A stretch of 64,000 bases of DNA from Gonium pectorale (Eukaryota > Chlorophyta > Chlorophyceae > Chlamydomonadales > Volvocaceae), in contig LSYV01000064.1 of NCBI GenBank assembly GCA_001584585.1, positions 323,178 to 387,177 on the forward strand, in the 5' to 3' direction. Shown piece by piece: positions 23,454 through 33,948 of the stretch; within the stretch, counting starts at the first letter, position 1; the number at the start of each line of letters is the position of its first letter. A model generated the notes under the pieces. That model was not told the origin of the DNA. It ran no database searches and saw only the letters and a list, made by a program, of their open reading frames with translations. Both the position numbers and the translations under genes were made by a program.

Positions 23454-25647
23454 GCCTCAGAGCCGCATCAATCTACAGGCTAGCTGAGCTACCAGTGCAC
23501 GGGATTGACCTAGGCCCCGGGACCGTGCTGCTCGTGATCGACACTGAAACGGGGCAACCGGCTCCGCATGTGGTATTGATCTGCAGTGTTTCGGAGCCCT
23601 TTGCGCGGGCTGCTGGCAAGCAGGCAGCGGCTTTTCGCCGAATGGGCTCTGCCGATGAGTGCCTACGTTGAAACCTAGTCCTGAACCCACCTGGCCATGA
23701 AGACGTGGTCGACAACCTAAAGCACTGGCTTTGGCTGCGGCTTGCCGAACGTGCCCCTGGTTGTGGCGGGATGTGAGCGGCGCGCACTGAAGAGTTGAGC
23801 GACAGAGTTTGGCCCCTGGATCAGGTGTGTGTATAGGTCGGAGCGGACTTCAAACTTGGACTGATGACGATGTCAGGGCTCTGCAGCTTGCAGGCAGCGG
23901 CACAAGCTGCAGCGACTTTTACCGCTGCAAGTGACGAAGCATAAAGGGAGTGGTGCTTGTTTTGCGAGTTGTGTTGGTGTTTGGTGTTGTGATTGTGCCT
24001 GACACTTTTCGCGCTCTGCGTTGAACAGAGCAAGTGGTCTTTCGAGGCGCCTGACTCGTGATTGTTTCTTATGCCAGTTTGCTATTGGCGAGACGTGTGG
24101 AGGAAGCGTGTGCATGAGGGTTTCACAGAGTTTATGTACTTATTTCCGGCATGTACGGTATCGTACGATTGTTCGTTTTAGTGCTCGAGTGAAGAGTCCT
24201 GGTGCGCTGGATAGGGTTGGTTTGGGCAGTCTTCACCCAAGTGCAACAGGTTCGATACATCCTTATTACACTGGCCTTCATGTGCATACCAGAAGCACGA
24301 TGTGTAAACAATCGATAGCAGTGCCAAGCTGCCTTGCTGATTGGAGGTATGTACGTACCCGCACCAATCCACGGTCTGAGCAGTTAGTACAAACACAAAC
24401 CCGAATGCCACTTGCTGTCAGGAACAAGGGCAGACAATCTTCTGCCACTGACTTCGCATGCAAGCAACGGCACATCCCAAACACCAGGGACAAAAGCACG
24501 GCTACCACTCACGCGCACATACTACGCAGATACAAGTAAAGCCATCTCTCTAAGGAGTCTTCATAGCTCCGTGAAACGGTCCCACAGAGCCGCTCATGCC
24601 AATGCGCGCGGCCTTCCGTTCGCAGCGAAGATGCAGTGGGATCTCCGCCAAACTCAAGCCAGTGGCGCACACCAGCCACGCCTGACAGCCTGGACTTCGG
24701 CCACAAGCTTTCTCGGCAATGTCGTTGGAAACATACCTCAGAAGCGTGCATAAGCGCGCAGTAGAAACCGCAATCATGCCGTCAACCTACTTGCCTGGCC
24801 TCCGCGCAGCGTGACAACCAAGTTCAACATGGGCTTGGTGCTCGTAGGCTGCTAGCGCAGGCAGCGGTAAATGCAGGGAGAGCTCCGCAACCCACGAACA
24901 TACGACGCTCATGGGTACCTGTACTGCTGCCCGGAGCGGGTCATTGATACGCACACATAACTCCTGAAGCACTCTGGAAAATTTTCAGGCCTAATGCCGG
25001 TGCGCACGTGCGATGAGTACGTGACCCGCACGCGCTGCCCTCCTCACTGCACGCTTCCCCTCCCCTCCGCTTGGGACACTGGGGCTTGAGGCCACGGGCA
25101 AGCCCTTGCCAACACGAACGTGCCTCACCGCTCGCTATCATGCACCTGCCCTACTCTACGCCACGTCGACTCTACGATGCACTGCTGTGTACGGGTGCTC
25201 ACTTTGCCATGCAATCGTTGACGGAGTACTGCTCTTCGGCAGCGGCGCGGCCGCTTTCACATTCAAGTGAGCATGAGGGAACCCGGTACACCGAAGGGGA
25301 TTCGCCGGCTCGCCCAGCGCCCAGCCGCGTGCTGCTATCACATCTTGCCCTGCTCTCAACCCCGCACGCGCAGCGTGGCTCCACGCACGCAACCCGGATG
25401 ACACCCATGCTTGCCCACACGAACACATGATGACCGGCAGGTGGGGGTGGCCCCGCCACTATCCGCCCATACATAGCTCCCTCCATCGCAGCCTGACGAG
25501 GAGCAGCAGCATGCCCGCCAAAGGCATGGCAGCAGCTGCAGAGCTGCCGGGCAGCTCTGCTCCGATCCCCGTCGAGCTCTGCAGACGTGCTGTGCTCGCG
25601 ACGCACACCGCTCAGGCCGGCGCCGCGGCCCGCCCCGCGCGTGTCGC
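23454..25647. other. Convergent intergenic region of 2.2 kb
   Basis: Between the plastid-protein gene (+) and the lipid-transfer gene (-). It is lower in GC than the coding areas, and no gene, RNA or repeat was recognised; it most likely holds two long 3' UTRs. Confidence 0.5.
24303..24307 (+). terminator. TGTAA poly(A) signal candidate
   Basis: Lies 850 bases after the stop of the small plastid-protein gene; long 3' UTRs with this motif are common in volvocine algae. Confidence 0.4.
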
Positions 25648-26292
25648 CTATGTGGCGGCCGCAGGAGGGGCAAGCGGGATGTAGGTGAGGTCTGAAGCGG
25701 GCATCTTCAGGGAGGTGCCGTACAGCGCCTCTAGCCGGTCGACGACCTCGCGCGCGGCCGTCAGCACCTCGGGCACGTGGGCGCGTGCCGTCTCCTCCGT
25801 CTCCCCGATGCTGCGCATAAACGTCTCCCGCGACGGCATCGTCACCAGACCCGCCCATACAGCGGTGCGGACCATGTAGGTGTGGATTGGGTGGAGCGAG
25901 CCCTGGTACGCGTTCCAGAGCGCATCCTTCAGCTGCATGCTGGGGTTGTTGAGCAGGTTCTCCAGCATCAGACGAACGAAGGTAATAACCAGCATGAGCC
26001 GGTGCAGGTTGCGCGCGCAGCTGCCCTTGTTGGTCGCGCGGTTGGCCCTGATATCTTCCTCGACCACCTCGCGCAGCGTCGTCAACTGGCTAGACACGCG
26101 CTTGATTGACTCCACCTTCCCGCCCATCTCCAGCTTCGCGAAATACATAATGGTGCCCAGGTGGTCGAACGCCTCAAGGATGTGCTCACAGAGCGACGCA
26201 AAGTCCTTGGACGTTATCGCATTGCCTTGTTGCTGCACAGTCCGCAGGCTGACCACGAGCCCCTCTAGGTAGCGGCCGTGGGCTTGGGCCAT
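25648..26292 (-). CDS. Glycolipid-transfer-protein-fold lipid carrier (ACD11-like), intronless
   Basis: A 214-residue single-exon protein covering one whole GLTP domain. The pattern follows plant ACD11 (ceramide-1-phosphate transfer protein): a helix with FDHLGTIMYFAKLEMGGKV (42-60), an EEDIRANRATNKGSCARNL segment (78-96) holding the Arg used for headgroup contact, a middle helix pair (LMLVITFVRLMLENLL), and HPIHTYMVRTAVWAGL (134-149) supplying the His equivalent. Length matches the family (about 200-210). Such proteins move sphingolipids between membranes in the cytosol; no targeting signal is visible. Start: ATG 26292 is the first in-frame; upstream codons lack ATG. It is divergent from the TFIIB-like gene, with 259 bases between the starts. 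Headgroup preference (phosphate versus sugar) is inferred from the ACD11-like pattern. Confidence 0.85.
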   Translation of the reverse strand: MAQAHGRYLEGLVVSLRTVQQQGNAITSKDFASLCEHILEAFDHLGTIMYFAKLEMGGKVESIKRVSSQLTTLREVVEEDIRANRATNKGSCARNLHRLMLVITFVRLMLENLLNNPSMQLKDALWNAYQGSLHPIHTYMVRTAVWAGLVTMPSRETFMRSIGETEETARAHVPEVLTAAREVVDRLEALYGTSLKMPASDLTYIPLAPPAAAT

Positions 26293-26551
26293 TGCGGTAT
26301 GCGTTGCAAGGAGGTTTGTGCGGTTCGCAAAGAGCCCTGGCGATGGGCAGTAAAATGGAATGGAGAACGAGCACAATTTGCTTGGGTTGCATAACGACGA
26401 CTATCAAACTTCGCCGTAACTCGCACGCCCGCCGTCTCACACACGCGTGCTTCGATTGTTGGTACAAGACATATAGGTAGACATGTAGCCGTGTAGCTCT
26501 GTGGATGGTCGCCAGCGCTGCCTCCGGCCCTCTCGCGTCACAGACGTGGCA
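26293..26551. promoter_or_regulatory. Divergent promoter region with upstream ATGs
   Basis: 259 bases between two start codons. On the plus strand an ATG-TAG minimal uORF lies at 26483-26488, and an out-of-frame ATG at 26505 overlaps the TFIIB-like start, which could lower its translation. Confidence 0.45.
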
Positions 26552-29500
26552 ATGGATGCACCCTGCCCGCGCTGTGCCCAGGGCGCAATCGAGTACGACG
26601 CGTCAGGAGCCTGCTACGTGTGCCAAAACTGCGGCTACGTGCCTGAGGAGGCTGGTTTTGTATCCTACGAGGAGACCGCGGCTGCCCACGGGGAGGAGCA
26701 GCAGCCGTTCCGCGCCGGTGGGACTGGACAACCAGGCGTTGCGGCTGCGTATGCAGCGACAGCGGGTGCGTAAGCAGGGCAGAGGGGGTGTTCCAGAATT
26801 GGGCGTGTACATGGTTGAACGAGGGATTTGAGCCCCCTTCACCTCCTTATGCTGAACACACCAATGCGTGGCAGGGCTCACCTGACTCTGCGGCATCCGG
26901 CATATACGTCATATGCTCATCATTCGCAATGCCCTGACGCCACCTCGCTCCGATGCTGCACGTGTTTGCAGGCTCCCGAGGCGATGGTGGCGGCGGCCTG
27001 GCGCCAGGGCCGCACGGCTCCCGCCTGGCGGCTGCGGCCCGCTCGGCAGCTGATCCCAGCGGAGCCGCCCGGCAGCGGCGGCAGCGCTCGCAGCTGGAGG
27101 ATCTCGGAGCCCTGGCGGCGACGCTGCGCCTGCCCGGACCCGTTACGCAGCTGGCAGCTGGCTTCCTTGCACGGGTGGGAGAGGGATGGGCCAGGCGGAT
27201 GGGTGGGATGGGAGGAGGGGTGCCGGACGGAGCTGGTGGGTGGCTGCCAGCCCGAGCGGGGTCGGAGCGGTGCGAACTGCGTATCCGGACTCGTGCACCC
27301 TGGTTCTGGAGGTTGCGCTGAGCAGAGGTCTGGGGACGCACTCGTGCCACGCCGGGGTACCGTCATGCCAGCTAGGGCCGTGCCTGTGGTCGAGGAACAT
27401 GCGCTGCCATGCGCGCCCCGAGCCGCTGTCCGCTGTCTGCAACCAAATCCCATCTGCAGCTCCATGCCGCGGCTGGGGGAGAGGCGCCGGGCCAACGCGG
27501 CGCCGCTGCGGAACCGAAAGCCGGCTGTGGGGCCGACGGAGCGGCCGAGCCGGCCCCGGCGGCGGCAGGTGGCAGCGGCGGCGGCCGCGCGCCTCCGCTG
27601 GGCGGAGCCCAGTCCTCCGCGCGGCTGGCGTCCCTGCTGTACCTTGCCTCTCGTTCCGAGCACGGGAGCCTGACGCTGGCTGAGGTGGCGGCGGCGACAA
27701 GCACCGACATGTTCCGGATCGGGGAGATGGCGAGGTGGGGTGCCGGACGCATGAGGGCGCGCGTTTGGGCCCCGATACGCCATGTTCCGTGCAACAGTTT
27801 GCCGATGCCCATGCCCTGCCGTGCCCTTTACCCGCTGCTGCACCTGTCCTGACCATCTGGCCGTCTTCCGTGTAGTGCGCCCCAGCAGCCCCCCCCTGGC
27901 GGCCCTCCTGCGCGCCCGGTGGTGGGCCTCGCCGTCCGGCTGCCCCGACACCCCTACCCCCGCTTACCCTGCCGCGCGCCTCGCTCGCCTTCCGTGCCTC
28001 GCTTGCCCCGCATCAACTTGTCCCTCCTTGCTACACGTGCCCTCAGTGCCCCGCATGCCCTTCACGTCCGTCGTCAATGCCTGTCCTCATCAAGCCTTTG
28101 TTTTTACCCATATTTCCCCTACTGATGTATGCCGGTCAGGCAGCAGGCGGCCTTCCTGCAGCTGGCGCTTCCGGGGGTGGACGTGGAGCGCTTCGTGATG
28201 CGGATGGCCATGGAGCTCGTGCTGGGGGCTCTGGGGGAGCAGCAGCAGCAAGAGGATGAGGAGCAGAGGGAGGAGGAGGAGGAGGAGGAGGAGGGGCAGG
28301 AGGAGGAGGAGCAAGGGGACCAGGGGCACGTAGAGGAGGGGGAGCAGAACGAGGAGGGGGACGACGAGCAGGAGCAGCTGGGGCGGAAGCGGAAGCGTCA
28401 GGAGGATCGGCATACCAACCATGATGCTGCCGGCGACGCGGGAGGTGCTGCACGTTGGGGAAGCGGCCGCAGGGTACGCGGGGCGCTTGGCGACGCGGGG
28501 GGGCGCAAGAGGCCTGGCGGCTGTGGCAGAGGAAGTGGCACCCGGCCCCAGATGGCTTGGCCACCTGCGGCACCGCTGGCCAGCGAGATGGCGCTGCGGC
28601 GGCACCCGCTGGTGTCCCTGGCGGTCCGGCTGGCTGAGTTGGTGGTCCGCCGGGGGTGGCACGAAGGCCGCACGCCGCGGACGGTGGCCGGTGGGTGCGC
28701 GGGCGGGCCGGGCGGGCGGATGTCCGGCCGGGTGGACGTTCGGGACGCTCCAGAGGAGGGGGGGATGCCAGTGGGCACGCAACGAGCTTGGTTGTCGCGC
28801 CGTGCCGTGATCGTGCTATGTACTAGAGCGCCACAGTGACCGGTCGAGGATGTGTGCGATGTTCGTGCGGCCCTCTTGGCGCTGTGCTCCACACCCGCCG
28901 TTTCCCGCGACGGCACCTGTCAGGCCACTTCTCCCGACCGGGATGTCATACCACGCCATACCCGCTCGCCACGCGCGCCTTTCCTCGCCTCCGCCGCCAT
29001 GCCCAAGCCAACCCAAACCCTAAACCCAACCCAACCCAACCCAACCCAACCCAACCCAACCCAACCCAACCCAACCCAACCCAACCCAACCCAACCCAAC
29101 CCAACCCAACCCGAATGAGCCACAGGTGCCCTGTTGAGCCTCTGCCTGGACACGCTCTACGCGCCCGGGTCCAACTCCCGTACGACATCCGCTCCTAATC
29201 CTGGAGTCGGATTTGGTGCCGGCGAGGGTGAGCCGGGCTTGCCGGCCCTTCCAGCCGAGCCGCTTCCCACGGCAACGCTCGCGCGCGCCGCCATGTGCGC
29301 GCCCAGCGCCTTGCTGGAGCTCAAGCAAGAGGTGAGGTGCGCTGATGCGTCGGGCATGGGCCTTCTGAAGGCAGACCAGAGGTTTACAGGCTCAAGTCAA
29401 GAGCACGGGCCGGGACAACGGCGCGGGGCTAGGGAAAATGGACTTGCAGCTCCAGGCCCCTACCGAGAGGCAGCGCCAACAGTGCCACCTCGCTGTAAGG

Positions 29501-30405
29501 CGCAGCTCTGCCTTGTTGCCCTCCACGAGCCTTGCCGGGGCACCAGGCTCATAAAGGCGCGTCGGCATGCGCGCCCCTACGTACGTCGCGACCACGTGCA
29601 CACGCGCGCAGCATGCGATGAGCAGCATGCGATGCGAGCAGCATGCGATGAGCAGCATGCGGTGAGCAGCATGCGATGAGCAGCATGCGATGAGCAGCAT
29701 GCGATGAGCAGCATGCGGTGAGCAGCATGCGATGAGCAGCATGCGATGAGCAGCATGCGATGCGAGCAGCATCCGCCGCCCATCCGCCGCCCATCCGCCG
29801 CCCATCCGCCGCGCTCGCACGCACGCTGCAGCCGCCTGCTTGAGCCCGACAGCGAACACCAGCTCGAACAGGAGCGGGGCGGCGGTGCGGTGTGCAGGTC
29901 GGGGGCTTGGCTGCCAGGGCGTGTAGTGCCTGCAATTGGTGGCCGGTACCGGCGGCAGCACTAGGTCAGGCAGGGAAACCAGCGGGGCAATACTCCACGC
30001 GCCGGGCCGTGGCAGTGGCAGTGGCACCTGCCTTCACTTCTGCATGCGTGTCGCGGAGCGCACGGCCGTGGAAGGTCGGGACCCACGCGGCCACGTCGCC
30101 TTGCTAATGCGTTAGGAATCGTGTTCTGCCCCTATCCGAGAGCTGGCTCATGTCTGCGCCCTGACGCCTTCCCGCTCCGTCCCTGTAATGTCCCCGCGCG
30201 CCCTGACGTGCCCGCCCGCGCCCCCCGTTTGCCACTTAAACACCCTACCAAGATACGTCGCCAGCTGCTGCTGCTCGCCTCCGGCCTGCCGTTTGGAGCG
30301 CTCCTGGGCCCTCATAACTTGCCGTCCTATCTGGAGGTCATCCTCGAGGCGGAGCACGTGCTGGGCCCTGCACTGGAGCCGGGGAAGGCAGCGGGCGGCT
30401 CGTAG
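26552..30405 (+). CDS. TFIIB-family (TFIIB/BRF-like) general transcription factor
   Basis: Exons 26552-26765, 26972-27174, 27460-27734, 28140-28690, 29126-29331, 30253-30405 keep phase through five introns: 533 residues. The N-terminus is a zinc ribbon, CPRC (5-8) and CQNC (24-27), with YVPEE as in the TFIIB/BRF ribbon. Cyclin-like repeat 1 spans about 110-260 (LEDLGALAATLRLPGPVTQL, LASLLYLASRSEHGSLTLAE). A Glu-rich acidic block (about 260-310), KRKR and a Gly-rich stretch form an unusual insert of about 120 residues. Repeat 2 (about 383-483) has PLVSLAVRLAELVVRRGW, GRTPRTVAG and ALLSLCLDTLYA. The C-terminal tail is only about 50 residues, shorter than BRF1. It probably bridges TBP-DNA and RNA polymerase II or III in the nucleus; which one is open. 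Start: ATG 26552; the frame upstream lacks ATG. Confidence 0.75.
27735..28139 (+). other. Intron 3 of the TFIIB-like gene
   Basis: 405 bases, pyrimidine-rich toward the TTTTACCCATATTTCCCC...GGTCAG acceptor; no further features seen. Confidence 0.6.
29025..29112. repeat. (CCCAA)n pentamer array, ~17.6 units
   Basis: A perfect array directly preceded by AACCCTAAACCC, a telomere-type motif, in intron 4 of the TFIIB-like gene. It stops 13 bases before the acceptor at 29125, so it takes the place of the usual pyrimidine tract. Confidence 0.95.
29617..29770. repeat. 14-bp tandem array (GAGCAGCATGCGAT type)
   Basis: About eleven units, each containing the palindrome GCATGC; a few units carry GCGGT or an extra GCGA. 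It lies in intron 5 of the TFIIB-like gene. Confidence 0.9.
29771..29812. repeat. 11-bp tandem array (CCGCCGCCCAT type)
   Basis: Three to four units immediately after the 14-bp array in the same intron. Confidence 0.85.
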
Positions 30406-30915
30406 GCAGGGCCGCCTATGCAAAGAAGACTGTGGACGAGCAAGCGGGTCCAGGCGGGTGGAGTGCAATGGGTTGAGGCCGGGACGTAGGTGCAGCATGC
30501 GCAGTACGATGTTCTTGTGTTCCTGGGTGTACCTTGTGGCGAACGGCCATACGGACGGAGAAGAAGGCTGGCGGCAGGACCGTCTATGATCAGGGCGCCA
30601 GCCACAAATGCCATGGGAGCAAAGAGTAGAGTTTGTAGTTTATTCATGTATGATGTGTTGCGGCATGCGGGGGCTCTGCTCGTGCTTGGTGCGTGTGGCC
30701 TGTTGGCTGAGCCTGTTGTGGGGCTGAGCCTGTTGTGGGGCTGAGAGCCTTGGAGGCAAGCGGTAGAGAGGTCGTTGGCACATGCCTTCAACTGGATTAA
30801 TTGGATGCTCCATGCGTTTGTGCGAAGGGCGTGCCCGAGGCAGGCAGTGCAGAGCACGAGCACGCACGCATGCAGTTTATTCGCAAGCAAACAAGCTAGC
30901 CTACAGACCAGGGTC

Positions 30916-30920
30916 TGTAA
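30916..30920 (+). terminator. TGTAA poly(A) signal candidate
   Basis: 511 bases after the TFIIB-like stop codon. The opposite-strand signal of the dioxygenase gene lies at 31058, so the two convergent transcripts need not overlap. Confidence 0.4.
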
Positions 30921-31057
30921 GTACTGTTATACATGAACCGTTGGCAATTGTTACAAGGGCCTGGGGCGAGTAGCTCGAGTCTCCTGCGCTAGGAATGATG
31001 CCTTGGGCTTGTGTGGCTTCGGCGCAAGGTACTCGAGAAAGTTTGAATGAATAAATC

Positions 31058-31062
31058 TTACA
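31058..31062 (-). terminator. TGTAA poly(A) signal candidate (minus strand)
   Basis: Reads TTACA on the plus strand, 766 bases past the stop of dioxygenase copy 1. Confidence 0.35.
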
Positions 31063-31827
31063 GACATCTATCGGTCTCATGCGCATTTACAGGGTGCTGT
31101 GCCCTGGCCGTCGTTGGGCCCCTGGTACCGGTACAGTTGTGGCGGAACGCCTCAGACTGTAATGCTTATTCTTTGTCTAGTGGGCTCGAAGACCCATGGG
31201 TCGGTGGATATAGCGCATGTACCACACAAAAAGAAGCCCGAAGAACAGGCAACGTGGACCCACAAATGGAAACCATGGCGGCAAGTAAATAATGCGCTGG
31301 GATTGCGCTCTATACTTATCACCGCACGCCTTGGCCCCACTCGAATGCCTGGCGCGTTGTAGGTGCCGCAACTAACACAGGTGCATTCCGTGCCTTCAGT
31401 CAACCAATTATAAAAACACCGGCTCGCTCGCCCTTCAAGAGTCCTATTCCAGTGGACAAGAATAAACCAAAAATGATGAAGCCTATGATACATCATCTTG
31501 CAGACGTCCTTCCATCACGTCAGCAGTCTAACTTCAAAAGCGAGTCGTCAAGGCAAACGCCCATAGCCGGTATCACAGCGTCAACGAAGCACGTCTATAC
31601 TATAGCCACGTGGCGCGTCCACAGGCGGACAAGTCATGGCAACTCTCCCGCCGTAACGCCAATACATGCATCGTTCGCTATTCCTGGATAATCCTACAGC
31701 AGATCGGATGCTTCTATCACGTTGCCAGGTACCAGCTCGTGTGAAACCAGAGAGGTTAGGTCCATTGCACATGCGCACTCTCAACGACTCTAGGGAGTCT
31801 AGAGGGGCCGGCCCCAAGCCAGCGCGC

Positions 31828-33729
31828 TTACTCCGCCTCAGCTGGTATGTTTGGCGCTGCCCCCTGGATGATGATTCCCCCTCGCTTGCCGGGCACGGTG
31901 CTGCCCGCCATGATGTCCGCGTAGCACTCGGGCAGCGGGCGGTCGCCGGGCGGGGACAGCCACAGGCGGAGCAGGTGCCGGGTGTGGGCGGGGCTGTCAC
32001 TGCGGGAGCAGGGGGCAAAGGCATGGCGGGGAGTTGGGGGTTAGGAGTTTGAACATGCTCTTGACCTCACAGCGGAACATGGCTGCAGACCTGGGGAGAG
32101 CTCAGAAAGCGCACGCGCGAGCAAAGGCACGCCCTTGTACCGAGGAGGTAACGCAGGCACGCACATCCCCATACGCGACGGACCACTGCTGTACTCACGT
32201 GAACGCGCCTCGGTAGTGCAGGCAGGTGTGGTTGGACAGCAGCTGCACGTCCCCCGGCTGCAGGACCATGCGCAGGCTGAGCTCCGGACCGGAGGCCAGC
32301 TCGTTGAACAGGCGCATGGCCTCGTGGTGCTGTGGCCCCAACTTGGGCACCTCCGGGTGGCGCTGGCTGAGGTGGTAGTAGTTGTCAGAGTAGTTGACGG
32401 ACAGGTAGCCCCGGTGGTAGTTGAACACGGGGATCTCAAAGAACGGCTTCTTGCCTGCGCAGGGAAGGAGGACAGCAGCGATGCATTGAGCGGGTGCGTC
32501 TTATTTGCGGCCAAAGGGTGCAGAAGTATCGATGAGCATCGCCACAGCACAGCGAACGGAACCCACAGCACTCGAAAGATATACAGCTAACCGACACGTG
32601 CAGCCAACCATCCGGCACCCTCCGGCACTCACCCTCGGGCACCTCGTTTTTCCGGTCGAAGAACCATGGCCCTGCCAGAACCCGCGCCAGGTGGGGCGCC
32701 CGGGCGAGGATCTCGTTGTGCACGCTGACGGACGAGGACCAGCCGCTCTCGCCGCCCTCCTCCGCGTTGGACAGGCACAGCAGGGCTGCGGGAGGGAGGG
32801 AGGTGCGGAGAGGATCATGAGGAGGCCCAGTGTGTTGAGGCTCGGCAGATGAACAGGGCGAATGCATCGAAATAAATCTAGGTGGACGCAGCCCCCGGCA
32901 ACACTCCAGCACTCACACACTAGGTCGGCGGGGCCGTCGTTGTGCCAGGGTTGCGCGGCGTTGGTGGCGTACAGACGTGTGAGTGGGTTCTTGGGGTCAT
33001 GTCCGATGTCCTTAATGTGGCCGATCAGGTGGCCCTTTGCGTTCTGCGGCACCGCCCGGCCCCAGTGCAGCCCAAGGATCCAGTACGCGGCCAGCTGCTG
33101 TTGCCGGCTGTAGCGCCACACCGGCACGCCGCGGATGAGCGCCCAGCCGCGGCCGAACTGCGCCTGCTGGCCGGCCTCCAGCAGCGGGCCCGACAGCGAG
33201 GGGAGCGAGAAGTCGGACGGGTCAACGTCCTGAGGAGGAGAGGGAGGGAGGGAGGTTACTGGCGGGAGGGGGAATGTTGGTTGAGACCGGGCTTGTACTG
33301 GGAGTTTGGGTGATGTTCGGCAGGGCCTTATCCGCTCCTCTCTTGAAATTGCGTTAGACGCCGGGTCGCTACTGGCCGGGCATCCCTCACCCTATCCGTT
33401 GGCATGCGTCGACTGCCCCTCACCTGGAGCCTTTTCCCGCTCGCCAGCACAGATTCCACCGCCGCGTCCAGCTCCGAGACGTGCTCCGGTGTGAGATGCA
33501 GCATGGCCTCCTCCAGAACAGGGTAGTCGGCGGCAGTCCAGGCATCCGGGCCCTCGATGCGCGTAAACGGCACCACGGAGCCTTGCCTGGGGCCCGAGGG
33601 ATGCGGGTTACTGTGAATGACTATCATGTGAGGAATCATTGCAAGTTGCAGCGCTCGCAACACCGCAAAGGAGAGAGAGGCCAACGCCTAGCAGTTGCCC
33701 CACCTGCTCGTTTGCGACTCGGTAGCCAT
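31828..33729 (-). CDS. TauD/TfdA-like 2-oxoglutarate-Fe(II) dioxygenase, copy 1
   Basis: Exons 33729-33704, 33586-33424, 33229-32917, 32785-32633, 32454-32199, 31999-31828 give 360 residues in perfect phase, stop TAA. The tiny first exon codes MATESQTSR. The TauD fold is complete: WHNDGPADLV supplies iron ligands H159 and D161; LSNHTCLHYRGAF gives the distal iron ligand H298; TRHLLRLWL (R311) gives the 2-oxoglutarate-binding Arg. Such enzymes hydroxylate small acids, amines or sulfonates using O2 and 2-oxoglutarate; the substrate is unknown. No targeting signal is clear, so a cytosolic location is likely. The gene is paired with a nearly identical copy at 38260-40157 in the same orientation. 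A TATA-like sequence and a conserved block lie about 150 and 180 bases upstream of the start. Confidence 0.88.
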
Positions 33730-33878
33730 TTCTCAGTATCCTAGATTTTTACGATGTAGTAACGAAGCTGGGACGATGGGCTGGCGCAACAGTGGAGGTT
33801 GTTCAAGTCGACGAGTCAACGCTGGCTTGTCCGGGAATCGCACCAAGCTGCATGTAAACATAAGTTTGATAACTAACA

Positions 33879-33886
33879 ATATATAG
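33879..33886 (-). promoter_or_regulatory. TATA-like element of dioxygenase copy 1
   Basis: Reads CTATATATTG on the minus strand, about 150 bases upstream of the ATG. Copy 2 has a TATA-like sequence at a similar distance. Confidence 0.5.
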
Positions 33887-33910
33887 GGAAAGCGCAACGT
33901 GCAGGCCAGG

Positions 33911-33948
33911 TCAACCGCCAAGGCCAGCGGTAACCGTCAATTCGGTTG
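33911..33948 (-). promoter_or_regulatory. Conserved promoter block shared with dioxygenase copy 2
   Basis: On the plus strand TCAACCGCCAAGGCCA, then CGGTAACCG (an inverted repeat), then TTCGGTT. Twenty-five of the first 26 bases match the block at 40363, although the flanking DNA of the two copies differs. Probably a transcription-factor site. Confidence 0.6.

Larger units (their letters stand above)
30406..31827. other. Convergent intergenic region
   Basis: 1.4 kb between the TFIIB-like stop (+) and dioxygenase copy 1 stop (-). Apart from the two TGTAA motifs, no gene or repeat was recognised. Confidence 0.5.

Noticed and set aside
28090..28782. Leu-rich minus-strand frame resembling a membrane protein
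   Set aside because: It is the antisense of the Glu-rich GAGGAG run in the TFIIB-like exon.
29392..30027. 211-residue minus-strand frame with repeated HAAHRMLLIACC
   Set aside because: It is the translation of the 14-bp tandem array in an intron, not a gene.
33586..33639. In-frame ATG at 33639 as the start of dioxygenase copy 1 (MIPHMIVIHSN)
   Set aside because: Copy 2 has no counterpart there (an in-frame stop instead), whereas the matching 26-base first exons work for both genes.
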